This document shows, piece by piece, positions 7,297 through 15,868 of a stretch of DNA of 41,426 nucleotides; the first letter of the stretch is position 1, and each line of letters starts with the position of its first letter. The stretch comes from an uncultured Clostridia bacterium (GTDB lineage Bacteria; Bacillota; Clostridia; TANB77; CAG-508): the NCBI GenBank assembly GCA_944386165.1, contig CALXAA010000015.1:1-41426 (forward strand), given 5' to 3'. Under the pieces are notes generated by a model, which saw only the letters and a program-made list of their open reading frames with translations, was not told the origin of the DNA and did not search any database. A program made the position numbers and the translations under genes.

Positions 7297-8082
7297 ATGA
7301 GTAAAAAAGAAAAAAATTTTGTAAATGAAAAAACAAAAAATAAAAAAACAAAAAAAATTCCCATTTTTAGAATAATATCTTTATTTATTATTACTTTATG
7401 TGTTATATATATTGTTATTTGGTATAGAGAAAATAACAAAACAGAAGAAATGATGGAAGTCGTTTATGAAGAAGCAATTGTAGATAAAGAAAATGAAGAA
7501 AACAAAAATGAAAGCACAAATATTGGAATAGATTTCAATAAACTAAAAGAAATAAACCCAAATGTAAAAGGATGGATAAGAGTAAATAACACTAAAGTAG
7601 ATTATCCTGTAGTAAAGGGAACAGATAACTCATTTTACTTGAAACATAGTCTTGATCAATCATACAATGCAGCTGGATGGCCATTTATAGACTATAGAGC
7701 TAAACTAGATGGTACAGATAAAAACATAGTAATTTATGGACACAACAGAAAAGATGGTTCAATGTTTGGAAGTTTAGAAGATATATTAAAACCAGAATGG
7801 TACAATAATGAAGAAAATCTATATATTACATATATTACAGAAAACGGAGTGGAATCATACCAAGTTTTTTCAATTTATAATATAAAAAAAGAACTATATT
7901 ATACAACAAATAATTTCACATCAGATGAAGAATATATAGAATTTTTAAAAGAACTTGAATCAAGAAGTATTGTAGATTTCCAAGTTGACTTAGATAAAAG
8001 TGATAGAATTTTAACATTATCAACTTGTGCAGATTACAGTTTATATCGAAATGTTCTACATGCAAAAAAAGTAGAGAACTAA
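7297..8082 (+). CDS. srtB: Class B sortase
   Basis: A 261-residue membrane-anchored cysteine transpeptidase that cleaves sorting signals and joins the substrate to the cell wall. A Lys-rich cytoplasmic N-terminus is followed by one membrane helix (about residues 26-43). The class B hallmarks are present: NPNVKGWIRVNNTKVDYPVV, catalytic His149 in IYGHNRKDGSMFG, catalytic Cys244 in TLSTC, and Arg251 in YRNVLHAKK. The start follows AGAAGGG. It lies 70 bases downstream of a gene encoding a secreted protein with a C-terminal VQTG-membrane-KK tail, the usual substrate-plus-dedicated-sortase arrangement. Length is normal for the family. Confidence 0.94.
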   Translation: MSKKEKNFVNEKTKNKKTKKIPIFRIISLFIITLCVIYIVIWYRENNKTEEMMEVVYEEAIVDKENEENKNESTNIGIDFNKLKEINPNVKGWIRVNNTKVDYPVVKGTDNSFYLKHSLDQSYNAAGWPFIDYRAKLDGTDKNIVIYGHNRKDGSMFGSLEDILKPEWYNNEENLYITYITENGVESYQVFSIYNIKKELYYTTNNFTSDEEYIEFLKELESRSIVDFQVDLDKSDRILTLSTCADYSLYRNVLHAKKVEN

Positions 8083-8112
8083 AACAAGTATCCAAAAAGA
8101 TAAAAAAACATA

Positions 8113-8141
8113 TTGACGTTTATTAAAACACAATGTATAAT
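8113..8141 (+). promoter_or_regulatory. Promoter of the rubredoxin gene
   Basis: TTGACG (8113-8118), a 17-base spacer and a perfect TATAAT (8136-8141), about 47 bases before the rubredoxin ATG. Confidence 0.8.
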
Positions 8142-8187
8142 TCATATAAGAATTATTAAAATAATAATAAATTAGGAGGTGAAAAAA

Positions 8188-8325
8188 ATGAAATATAAAT
8201 GCATGGCATGTGGATATATATATGATGACAATGTAGAAGAAGTTAAATTTGAGGACTTACCAGAAGATTGGGTTTGCCCATTATGTGGAGTAGGAAAAGA
8301 CATGTTTGAAAAGGTAGAAGAATAA
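8188..8325 (+). CDS. Rubredoxin, short form
   Basis: A 45-residue iron protein for one-electron transfer in the cytoplasm. Four Fe ligands are visible: CMAC (Cys5, Cys8) and CPLC (Cys30, Cys33), each in the usual knuckle (CGYIY and VCPLCGVGK). Typical rubredoxins have about 52-54 residues; this one lacks part of the loop between the two pairs, going from [10 protein letters not shown] straight to EDLPEDW. Start: ATG 8188 behind AGGAGGT. It has a strong promoter and is followed 10 bases later by a membrane-protein gene, probably in one transcript. In anaerobes rubredoxins serve peroxide and superoxide reduction; the partner here is not known. Confidence 0.93.
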   Translation: MKYKCMACGYIYDDNVEEVKFEDLPEDWVCPLCGVGKDMFEKVEE

Positions 8326-8335
8326 GGAGACAATA

Positions 8336-8794
8336 ATGAATAGAGTAAAAACTTTCGCAAAATACGCACTATGGATTATACTATTTTGGATATTTTCAGA
8401 CATTCTAATTAATATAGCAATAAATACAACATATAAAAACATTAATAGAATTGGAGAAATACCAAATGGAATTCAAGTTATAGAAATGGAAGCAACAGCT
8501 GTAAACGGAAGAATAAAATTAATAGTAAACAATACACAACTCAGTGGAAAATATGTAAAAATAAATCTATACTCAGATTTAGAAAATTTACTTGGAACAC
8601 AACACCTATCAATTGGAAACATCTCAGAAGGCGAACAAAAAGAAATCAGCACATATTTTAAAATACCAGAAGTAAAAAAATATGAAATCACAATAGAAGA
8701 TGTAGAAGGCAAATCAACAGAAGGATTTATGGACACTGCAATGTCAACAATAACAATGATAATATCTGCAATACAATTATTATTTGTATTATAA
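8336..8794 (+). CDS. Membrane-anchored protein of unknown function (152 aa)
   Basis: A 152-residue protein with an N-terminal membrane segment (about residues 9-28), an extracytoplasmic-looking beta-rich middle (about 40-125; NGRIKLIVNNTQLSGKYVKI and similar strands) and a hydrophobic C-terminus (about 133-152). AAGGAG lies 7 bases before the ATG. It is 10 bases from the rubredoxin stop and ends just before a strong terminator, so the two genes probably form a two-gene transcript. I do not recognise the family; the fold resembles an Ig-like or FxLYD-type domain, but no function can be assigned. Confidence 0.7.
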   Translation: MNRVKTFAKYALWIILFWIFSDILINIAINTTYKNINRIGEIPNGIQVIEMEATAVNGRIKLIVNNTQLSGKYVKINLYSDLENLLGTQHLSIGNISEGEQKEISTYFKIPEVKKYEITIEDVEGKSTEGFMDTAMSTITMIISAIQLLFVL

Positions 8795-8828
8795 ATGAGC
8801 TCTATAATATATAGAACTCATTTTTTTT
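8795..8828 (+). terminator. Terminator of the rubredoxin transcript
   Basis: An ATGAGCTCTATA arm pairs with TATAGAACTCAT with one mismatch, followed by a run of eight T. Confidence 0.85.
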
Positions 8829-8847
8829 GAACTAAAACTAATAAATA

Positions 8848-8876
8848 TTGCAATTATACTATAAAAGTGATAAAAT
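8848..8876 (+). promoter_or_regulatory. Promoter of ftsY
   Basis: TTGCAA (8848-8853), a 17-base spacer and TAAAAT (8871-8876) with an extended TG at 8868-8869. Confidence 0.7.
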
Positions 8877-8920
8877 ATGCACATAAAAAATTTCTTAAAA
8901 CAAGAAAGGAAAAAAGAAAA

Positions 8921-9826
8921 ATGGGATTTTTTGAAAAATTAAAACAAGGATTAACAAAAACAAAAGACTCAATAAATGACAAAATAAACAATGTATTCAG
9001 TAATTTTAGAAAAGTTGATGAAGACTTACTAGAAGAATTAGAAGAAGCATTAATAATGTCAGACATAGGAATAGAAACATCAACAAAAATTATAGAAAAC
9101 CTAAGACAAAGAATAAAAAAAGAAAAAGTTGAAGAAGCAGAACAAGTAAAAGAACTATTAAGAGAAGAAATTGAGAAAATATTAGAAACAACAGATAACA
9201 CCTTAAAACTAGAAACAAAACCATCAGTAATACTAGTAATAGGAGTAAATGGAGTAGGAAAAACCACATCAATAGGAAAAATGGCAGCAAGACTAGCAAA
9301 AAATGGCAAAAAAATAGTAGTTGCAGCAGCAGACACATTTAGAGCAGCAGCAGTAGAACAACTAGAAATATGGACCAAAAGAGCAGGAGCAGAAATAGTA
9401 AAAAGAGAAGAAGGAGTAGATCCTGCATCTGTTGTATATGAAGCAATAAATAAAACAAAACAAAATAATGCAGACATACTAATAATAGACACAGCAGGAA
9501 GATTACACAACAAAAAATATTTAATGGACGAATTAAACAAAATCCAAAAAGTAGTAAACAAAGAAATGCCTGAAGCCTCAAAAGAAGTATTATTAGTAAT
9601 AGATGCAACAACTGGTCAAAATGCAATTTCACAAGTAAAAGCATTTAAAGAGCAAGCAGATATAACAGGAATAGTATTAACAAAACTAGATGGAACAGCA
9701 AAAGGAGGAGCAGTTGTAGGAATTGTACAAGAAAATAACATACCTGTAAAATTTATAGGAGTAGGGGAACAAATAGATGATATGGAAATCTTCAATGCAG
9801 AAGATTTTGCAAAAGCTATAATCTAG
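8921..9826 (+). CDS. ftsY: Signal recognition particle receptor FtsY
   Basis: A 301-residue GTPase that docks SRP-ribosome complexes at the membrane. The N and G domains are complete: helical N domain (residues 1-95), P-loop GVNGVGKT (108-115), DTFRAAAVEQL, DTAGR, TKLDGTAKGG and the closing GVGEQIDDM. The long acidic A domain of the E. coli protein is missing, as is normal in Firmicutes. ATG 8921 is used because AAGAAAGGA lies just upstream and the product begins MGFFEKLKQGL, the standard N-terminus; the upstream extension falls over the promoter. The usual ylxM-ffh neighbours are absent here; the UPF0182 gene follows 18 bases later. Confidence 0.97.
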   Translation: MGFFEKLKQGLTKTKDSINDKINNVFSNFRKVDEDLLEELEEALIMSDIGIETSTKIIENLRQRIKKEKVEEAEQVKELLREEIEKILETTDNTLKLETKPSVILVIGVNGVGKTTSIGKMAARLAKNGKKIVVAAADTFRAAAVEQLEIWTKRAGAEIVKREEGVDPASVVYEAINKTKQNNADILIIDTAGRLHNKKYLMDELNKIQKVVNKEMPEASKEVLLVIDATTGQNAISQVKAFKEQADITGIVLTKLDGTAKGGAVVGIVQENNIPVKFIGVGEQIDDMEIFNAEDFAKAII

Positions 9827-9844
9827 TACAAAAAGGAGAATTAA

Positions 9845-12556
9845 ATGAAAGACAATAAAATTTTTAATAGAATAAAAAACATATCAGTAATAGTATTTAT
9901 TTTATTATATATTCTTATAACTTATATTTCATTAAGAGGTGAATATTTAGAATGTGAAGAACTTGGAGCTCAATACATTCAAAACTTTTGGACAAATATA
10001 AAATATAAATATTCAATAATGGGAATAAGCTTTTTTGTAATTGGAATAATTATGTTATTAACAAATATAGGAATAAAAAGAGGGTTAAAACAATTCTTTG
10101 AAAATGAAAAAAAAGAAATGCCTAAATTACCAAATAAATCTATAATATTTATTGTAGCAGCAATAGGAAGTATAATAATTTCAAACGATTTAGTAGAAAA
10201 AGTACTTTTATTTGCAAGTAATGTATCATTTCAAAAAGTAGATATTATATTTGGATTAGATATATCTTACTATATGTTTATAAAACCTTTAATAGAAACA
10301 ATAATAAGTTATGCATTAAAATGTTTAATATTAATAAGTGCTTATATGGCAGCATATTACATTATAGTATTTAACCTATACTTTGACGGAATAGACAGAA
10401 CAATGTTAAGAAAAAGCAAATTAATAAAAAAATTACTAAGAAATGTAATAATTTGTGCTATTTTAATAGCAATTCAAACAATATTTAGTACACAAAACAT
10501 AATAACAGATAACTTCTTAACAATAGGTGAAGAGATAAAACTTACTGGAGCTGGATTTATAGAATCTACAATAAAATTATGGGGATATAACATATTTGCA
10601 GTAGTTATAGTAATAGCAGTAGTCTTATCAGTAATATTTTTTATAAAAAATAAAAACAGAAAAATAATGTATACATTATTATCAATTCCAGGATATTTAG
10701 TAGTTTTATTTTTTGTAATGTTAATAACAGATGTAATATTTATAAAACCAAATGAATTTGACAAAGAAAAAAGATATATAGAAGAAAACATTAGCTCAAC
10801 AAAAGAAGCATATGGAATAAATGCAGTTGAAACAAATATAAATTATTCTAACACTATTCAAGAAAAAGAAGTAGAAGAAAGCCAAGAAGTAATAAGTAAT
10901 ATACCATTAATTAGTCAAAATATGGTAAAACAAAGTCTAGAAGACACTCAAACAGAAGCGGGATATTATACATTTAGAAATTTATCAACAGCAGTAATAA
11001 ATAATGAAGGAAAAGAACAAATTGTATATGTTGCACCTAGAGAAATTGCAGAACAATCAATATCATATAATAATAAAACATATGAACTAACACATGGAAT
11101 AGGACAAATTCTAATATCAGCAACAGAAACAACAGAAGATGGAAACATTAAATATATTCAAAAAGACATAGATGAAAATCAAAGAATATATTATGGACTT
11201 GAAACAAACTCAATAGTAGTTACAAATACAAAAAATAAATCAGAATATGACTATACTGATAGTAATGGAGTAGAACACACATATAATTATGAAGGAAATT
11301 CAGGAATACAAGTTGGATTTATAGATAGACTAATACTAGCTCTTAGAAATGGAGACATAAAACTTGCATTTTCAACATCAGTAACAAATCAAAGTAAAAT
11401 ATTAACAAATAGAAACATTATAGAAAGAGCAAAAACAGCACTTCCATATTTAATTTATGATGAAAATCCATATACAGTCACATTAGATGGACAAATATAT
11501 TGGGTAATAGATGGATATACAATATCAGACAAATATCCATATTCATCATATACAACAATTGAAATAGATAAAACAAAACAAGATATAAATTACATAAGAA
11601 ACTCAGTAAAAGTAATAATAAATGCATATAATGGAGAAATGAAATTTTATATAACAGATATAAATGACCCAATAATTGCAGCATACAAAAAAATATATCC
11701 TTCAATGTTCGAAACAGAAGAAATTCCACAAGAAATTCAAGACCAATTAAAATATCCAGAATTTTTATATAGTATACAATCAGAAAAGTTAAGTGTATAT
11801 CATAATGTAAAAGAAGATGTTCTATATAGAAATAGTGATATATGGTCATTAGCAACATATGGAAATACAACCAAAACAAGTTCAGCAATATTAGAGCCAT
11901 ATTATACAATGCTAAAAACACCAAACGGTGAAACACAATTTGGATTAGTGCAAATGTATACTCAAAAAAATAGATCAAATATAATATCATATTTAGTAGG
12001 AACATGTAACGGAACTTCTAATGAACTTAAAATATACAAATTTTCAGCAGATAGTAATATATTAGGACCTGTACAATTAGATAATTTAATAGAACAAGAT
12101 TCAACTATTTCCGCAGAACTAGAAGAACTAAATGTTACAGGTGTAAAAATCACAAAAGAAATGAAAATTATTCCTATAAATAGCACATTATTATATGTAG
12201 AAACAATTTATCAAACCAGAACAAATGATATAAATAAACCTATGACATTAGAAAAAGTAATTGTAGCTTCTGGAACAAAAGTTGCAATAGGTGATGATTT
12301 AAATAGTGCAATTAGTAACTTACTTTCACAATCAGCGGTTAACTTGGAAATAAATAATACTGAAGACATTGATGGTATAATTGATGCAATTATTGAAGCA
12401 AATAAAAATTTAACAGATTCAAATAATAGAAATGATTGGGAAATGATGGGTACAGACATTAATACATTACAAGAATTAATTGAAAAACTAGAAAAAATGC
12501 GAGATGAAAACAAAGCACAAGAAGTAGAAAAAACAACCTCTACAACTGAACTTTAG
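9845..12556 (+). CDS. UPF0182 family integral membrane protein
   Basis: A 903-residue protein. The N-terminal third holds about seven membrane helices (near residues 11-29, 56-76, 98-116, 140-175, 195-215, 240-265 and 275-298). The remaining 600 residues form a large domain on one side of the membrane. The FGLDISYYMF segment, the IPLISQN region and the overall size match the UPF0182 (COG1615) family, whose function is not established. A Glu/Lys-rich tail closes the protein. AAAGGAG precedes the ATG by 7 bases. It lies 18 bases after ftsY, so the two are probably co-transcribed from the ftsY promoter. Family placement is fairly secure; the role is unknown. Confidence 0.85.
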   Translation: MKDNKIFNRIKNISVIVFILLYILITYISLRGEYLECEELGAQYIQNFWTNIKYKYSIMGISFFVIGIIMLLTNIGIKRGLKQFFENEKKEMPKLPNKSIIFIVAAIGSIIISNDLVEKVLLFASNVSFQKVDIIFGLDISYYMFIKPLIETIISYALKCLILISAYMAAYYIIVFNLYFDGIDRTMLRKSKLIKKLLRNVIICAILIAIQTIFSTQNIITDNFLTIGEEIKLTGAGFIESTIKLWGYNIFAVVIVIAVVLSVIFFIKNKNRKIMYTLLSIPGYLVVLFFVMLITDVIFIKPNEFDKEKRYIEENISSTKEAYGINAVETNINYSNTIQEKEVEESQEVISNIPLISQNMVKQSLEDTQTEAGYYTFRNLSTAVINNEGKEQIVYVAPREIAEQSISYNNKTYELTHGIGQILISATETTEDGNIKYIQKDIDENQRIYYGLETNSIVVTNTKNKSEYDYTDSNGVEHTYNYEGNSGIQVGFIDRLILALRNGDIKLAFSTSVTNQSKILTNRNIIERAKTALPYLIYDENPYTVTLDGQIYWVIDGYTISDKYPYSSYTTIEIDKTKQDINYIRNSVKVIINAYNGEMKFYITDINDPIIAAYKKIYPSMFETEEIPQEIQDQLKYPEFLYSIQSEKLSVYHNVKEDVLYRNSDIWSLATYGNTTKTSSAILEPYYTMLKTPNGETQFGLVQMYTQKNRSNIISYLVGTCNGTSNELKIYKFSADSNILGPVQLDNLIEQDSTISAELEELNVTGVKITKEMKIIPINSTLLYVETIYQTRTNDINKPMTLEKVIVASGTKVAIGDDLNSAISNLLSQSAVNLEINNTEDIDGIIDAIIEANKNLTDSNNRNDWEMMGTDINTLQELIEKLEKMRDENKAQEVEKTTSTTEL

Positions 12557-12584
12557 GAACTTTCCTTAAAGTTCAGTTCTTTTT
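12544..12584 (+). terminator. Terminator of the ftsY-UPF0182 transcript
   Basis: AACTGAACTTTAGG (from 12544, overlapping the last codons and stop of the UPF0182 gene) pairs with CCTTAAAGTTCAGTT with one bulged base, followed by CTTTTT. Confidence 0.85.
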
Positions 12585-12647
12585 AAGAAAAAAAGAAACA
12601 ACCCCCAGACACACAGACACAACCTGGCACTAAATTACCCAAAACAC

Positions 12648-12676
12648 TTGAAAAAATTACAAAAACATAGTAAAAT
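12648..12676 (+). promoter_or_regulatory. Promoter of the pth operon
   Basis: TTGAAA (12648-12653), a 17-base spacer and TAAAAT (12671-12676), about 27 bases before the pth ATG. The C/A-rich stretch 12599-12640 just upstream has an unusual composition but no structure that I can see. Confidence 0.7.
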
Positions 12677-12703
12677 AGAGTACGTAAAAGAAAAGAGGAA
12701 AAT

Positions 12704-13261
12704 ATGTATTTAATAGTAGGATTAGGCAATCCAGAAGAAGAATATAATAAAACAAGACACAACATGGGGTTTAACACAATAAACGAAATATCAGAAAAAT
12801 ATAAAATAGAAGTAAAACAAAGAAAATTCCAAGCATTATATGGCTCTGGAATAATAGAAGGACAAAAAGTAATACTACTAAAACCACAGACATATATGAA
12901 CTTAAGTGGAAACAGTGTTAAAGAAGTAGTTGATTTTTACAAAATAGAAAAAAATAATTTAATTGTAATTTATGATGATATGGACATAGCACCAGGAAAA
13001 ATAAAAGTAAGAAAAAAAGGAAGTGCTGGAGGCCATAATGGAATGAAAAGCATAATACAAATGCTAGGAACAGAAGATTTTTGCAGAATAAGAGTAGGAA
13101 TTGGCAGACCTGAGTTTAAAGGTGATGAAATAAATTATGTAATAGGAGCAATACCTGAAGAAGAAATACCTAAATTAAATGAAGGCATAGAGCTTGCAAA
13201 AAATGCTGTAATAGATATACTAAAAAACAATATAGATTATGCAATGAATAAATACAATTAA
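12704..13261 (+). CDS. pth: Peptidyl-tRNA hydrolase
   Basis: A 185-residue enzyme that releases peptides from prematurely dropped peptidyl-tRNA. The family signature is complete: MYLIVGLGNPEEEYNKTRHN with the catalytic His, LLKPQTYMNLSG, IYDDMDI and KKGSAGGHNG. The C-terminal helix (AKNAVIDILKN) is intact. Start at ATG behind AAAGAGGAA. First gene of what looks like a five-gene run (pth, RNase E/G, rimO, an unknown gene and a TPR gene) with gaps of 17-28 bases. Confidence 0.97.
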   Translation: MYLIVGLGNPEEEYNKTRHNMGFNTINEISEKYKIEVKQRKFQALYGSGIIEGQKVILLKPQTYMNLSGNSVKEVVDFYKIEKNNLIVIYDDMDIAPGKIKVRKKGSAGGHNGMKSIIQMLGTEDFCRIRVGIGRPEFKGDEINYVIGAIPEEEIPKLNEGIELAKNAVIDILKNNIDYAMNKYN

Positions 13262-13286
13262 TTGCTAATATGAGAGGAAATACAAA

Positions 13287-14471
13287 ATGATAGAAATAAT
13301 AATAAATAAAAAAGAAGAAAATAAAACAATTGCAGTTGTTGAAAATGGAAAACTAGTTGAAATATATGAAGACAATATAAATAACAAACACAAAAGAAAT
13401 GAAGGTAACATATATACAGGAATTATAAAAGATATCATTCCTGGAATGCAAGCTGCATTTATTGATATAGGAACAGAAAAAAACAGTTTTATACATGTAA
13501 AAGATATACTTCCACAAACAGATGAAAAAATAAGTGCAAGTGAAGATGCAAAAATTAAAGATGTTGTAAAAATAAACAAAAAACTACTAGTACAAGTTCA
13601 AAAAGATAGTAATGACAAAAAAGGAGCAAGAACAACAACACATATAAAACTTACAGGAAAATACATAATATTATTACCACAAACCACAATAACAACAATA
13701 TCACAAAAAATAGAAAATGAAGAAGAAAAAGAAAGACTACTTAAAATAGTAAAAGAAAATTTACCTCAAAACATGGGAGGAATTATAAGAACATCTGCAG
13801 AAAAACAAAAAGAAGATGTTATAATAGAGGAAATTAAACAACTAAATAAACAATGGCAAGAAATATATAAAGACTTCCAAAAAGGAGAAAACACACCAAG
13901 ACTATTATATAAAAGTCCAAGTATAGTAGAAAAAATAATAATTGATTTACCAAACGAAAAAATAAATTCTATTATAGTAAACAATAAAGAAGATTACGAA
14001 GACCTAGAACAAATACTAAGAAAAATGAACATACAAAATATAAAACTAAATTTAGAAGAAAATGAAGACTTAATAGAAAAATATGATTTGCAACATCAAA
14101 TAGAAAAAGTAAATCAGAGAAAAGTTTGGTTAAACTGTGGAGGATTTATTACAATAGACCCAACAGAAGCATTAGTTGCTATTGATGTAAATTCTGGAAA
14201 ATATACAGGAAAAACAAACTTAGAAGAAACAATATACAAAGTAAATTATGAAGCTACAATAGAAATAGCAAAACAATTAAGACTAAGAGATATTGGTGGA
14301 ATAATTATAATAGATTACATAGATATGAAAACAGAAGAAAACAAACAAAAAATAGAAAAACTATTAAGAGAAACATTAAAACAAGACAGAGCCAAAACAC
14401 AAGTAGAAGGATTCACAAAATTAAATCTAATGGAATTAACAAGAAAACATATTTGTGCACACAATAGTTAA
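13287..14471 (+). CDS. rng: Ribonuclease E/G family protein, short form without Zn-link
   Basis: A 394-residue endoribonuclease for rRNA processing and mRNA decay. The S1 domain (about residues 36-125) carries GNIYTGIIKDIIPGMQAAFI. The DNase-I-like core has the two catalytic acids Asp300 (LVAIDVNSGKYTG) and Asp343 (IIIIDYIDM), 43 residues apart as in E. coli RNase E. The chain stops at ELTRKHICAHNS, where other family members continue into the TRKR...CPxC zinc-link and the small domain. Only one Cys remains at the end, so Zn-mediated tetramer formation looks impossible. AGAGGAAA lies before the ATG. No frame change after the stop restores the missing part, so the short form looks genuine. Confidence 0.92.
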   Translation: MIEIIINKKEENKTIAVVENGKLVEIYEDNINNKHKRNEGNIYTGIIKDIIPGMQAAFIDIGTEKNSFIHVKDILPQTDEKISASEDAKIKDVVKINKKLLVQVQKDSNDKKGARTTTHIKLTGKYIILLPQTTITTISQKIENEEEKERLLKIVKENLPQNMGGIIRTSAEKQKEDVIIEEIKQLNKQWQEIYKDFQKGENTPRLLYKSPSIVEKIIIDLPNEKINSIIVNNKEDYEDLEQILRKMNIQNIKLNLEENEDLIEKYDLQHQIEKVNQRKVWLNCGGFITIDPTEALVAIDVNSGKYTGKTNLEETIYKVNYEATIEIAKQLRLRDIGGIIIIDYIDMKTEENKQKIEKLLRETLKQDRAKTQVEGFTKLNLMELTRKHICAHNS

Positions 14472-14492
14472 AATTGAAAGGATGTAAAAAAA

Positions 14493-15851
14493 GTGAAAGT
14501 AGGATTTGTATCACTTGGATGTAGCAAAAATTTAGTAGATACAGAAATTGTAATAGGTCATTTTAAAAAACATAATTTTGAAATTGAAAACAATTCCAAA
14601 TTAGCAGAAATAATAGTTATTAACACATGTGGTTTTATAGAATCTGCCAAAGAAGAAGCAATAAACACAATTTTAGAAATGGCAGAATATAAAAAACAAA
14701 AATGTAAATACCTAATTGTAATTGGATGTTTAGTACAAAGATATTACGATGAATTAGTAAAATCATTACCTGAAGTAGATTTATTTATAAAAATCGATGA
14801 ATATGAAAAACTTTGGAACAAAATTGAAGATTTAATAAAAAGAAAAAAAGTAGAAAAAAGCAAAACAAAACACATATCAAAAGTTTCTGAAATCCAACAA
14901 CTAAAAATGCCAACATTTAACGAATTTTATGAAAGAGTTCTTACAACAGGTAAAAATTATGCATACTTAAAAATTGGGGAAGGATGTAGCAATATGTGCA
15001 CATATTGTGCAATTCCATACATAAGAGGCAAATTCATCAGTAGAAAAATGGAAGAAATCTTAGAAGAAACAAAAATGTTAGCACAAAAAGGAATAAAAGA
15101 ACTAATTGTTATAGCACAAGACACAACCAAATATGGAGTAGACATATATGGAGAATCAAAATTAGCAGAACTTTTAGAAGAGCTAGCACAAATACAAGGA
15201 ATAAAATGGATAAGATTTTTATATTCATATCCAGAAGGCATAACAGATGAGCTTATACAAGTTGTTAAAAACAATGATAAAATTTGTAAATATTTTGATA
15301 TACCAATTCAACATATATCAGACAAAATCTTAAAAAGAATGAACAGAAAAACAAATAAAGAACAAATTCAAAAACTAATAGCAAAAATTAGAACAGAAAT
15401 ACCAGATGTAGTTCTAAGAACAAGTTTAATTGTTGGTTTCCCAGGTGAAACAGAAGAAGATTTTAAAGAATTACAAGAATTTGTTAAAGAAACAAAATTT
15501 GATAAACTAGGAACATTTATGTACTCAAAAGAAGATGGAACACCAGCAGCAAGGCTTCCAGATCAAATTCATGGCAATACAAAAAAATCTAGATATAATA
15601 AAATTATGGCAATACAACAAAAAATATCAAATGAAAAACTAAAAAATAAAATAGGACAAAATGTAGAAGCATTAATTGAAGATATATCATTTGATGGAAA
15701 ATATTTAATAGGAAGAACAAAACAAGATGTGCCAGAAGAAGATGGAATTATATATATAAAAAATAATAATTTTGAAGACAAAATAAATTCATTTGTAACA
15801 GCTAAAATTACTGACGTAAAAGATTATGACTTAATTGGTGAAATTTTATAA
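14493..15851 (+). CDS. rimO: Ribosomal protein S12 methylthiotransferase RimO
   Basis: A 452-residue radical-SAM enzyme that adds a methylthio group to Asp of ribosomal protein S12. Domain order: UPF0004 (KVGFVSLGCSKNLVDTE, NTCGFIESAKEEAI, VIGCLVQRY, which supply three cluster Cys), radical SAM with CSNMCTYCAIPYIRG, and a TRAM domain (about 385-450). The SLGCSKNLVDTE and NTCGFIE motifs separate it from MiaB and MtaB. It starts with GTG (14493) behind GAAAGGATG. Gap to the RNase gene 21 bases. A related enzyme, MtaB, lies at 31.4-32.7 kb. Confidence 0.97.
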   Translation: MKVGFVSLGCSKNLVDTEIVIGHFKKHNFEIENNSKLAEIIVINTCGFIESAKEEAINTILEMAEYKKQKCKYLIVIGCLVQRYYDELVKSLPEVDLFIKIDEYEKLWNKIEDLIKRKKVEKSKTKHISKVSEIQQLKMPTFNEFYERVLTTGKNYAYLKIGEGCSNMCTYCAIPYIRGKFISRKMEEILEETKMLAQKGIKELIVIAQDTTKYGVDIYGESKLAELLEELAQIQGIKWIRFLYSYPEGITDELIQVVKNNDKICKYFDIPIQHISDKILKRMNRKTNKEQIQKLIAKIRTEIPDVVLRTSLIVGFPGETEEDFKELQEFVKETKFDKLGTFMYSKEDGTPAARLPDQIHGNTKKSRYNKIMAIQQKISNEKLKNKIGQNVEALIEDISFDGKYLIGRTKQDVPEEDGIIYIKNNNFEDKINSFVTAKITDVKDYDLIGEIL

Positions 15852-15868
15852 TCGAAAGGAAAACAAAA

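Noticed and set aside
12599..12640. C/A-rich stretch before the pth promoter as an RNA gene or insertion
   Set aside because: No stem, repeat or coding potential visible; probably ordinary intergenic sequence.
14430..14492. A fourth frameshift at the end of the RNase E/G gene
   Set aside because: There is no CGG codon and neither other frame continues into a zinc-link sequence.
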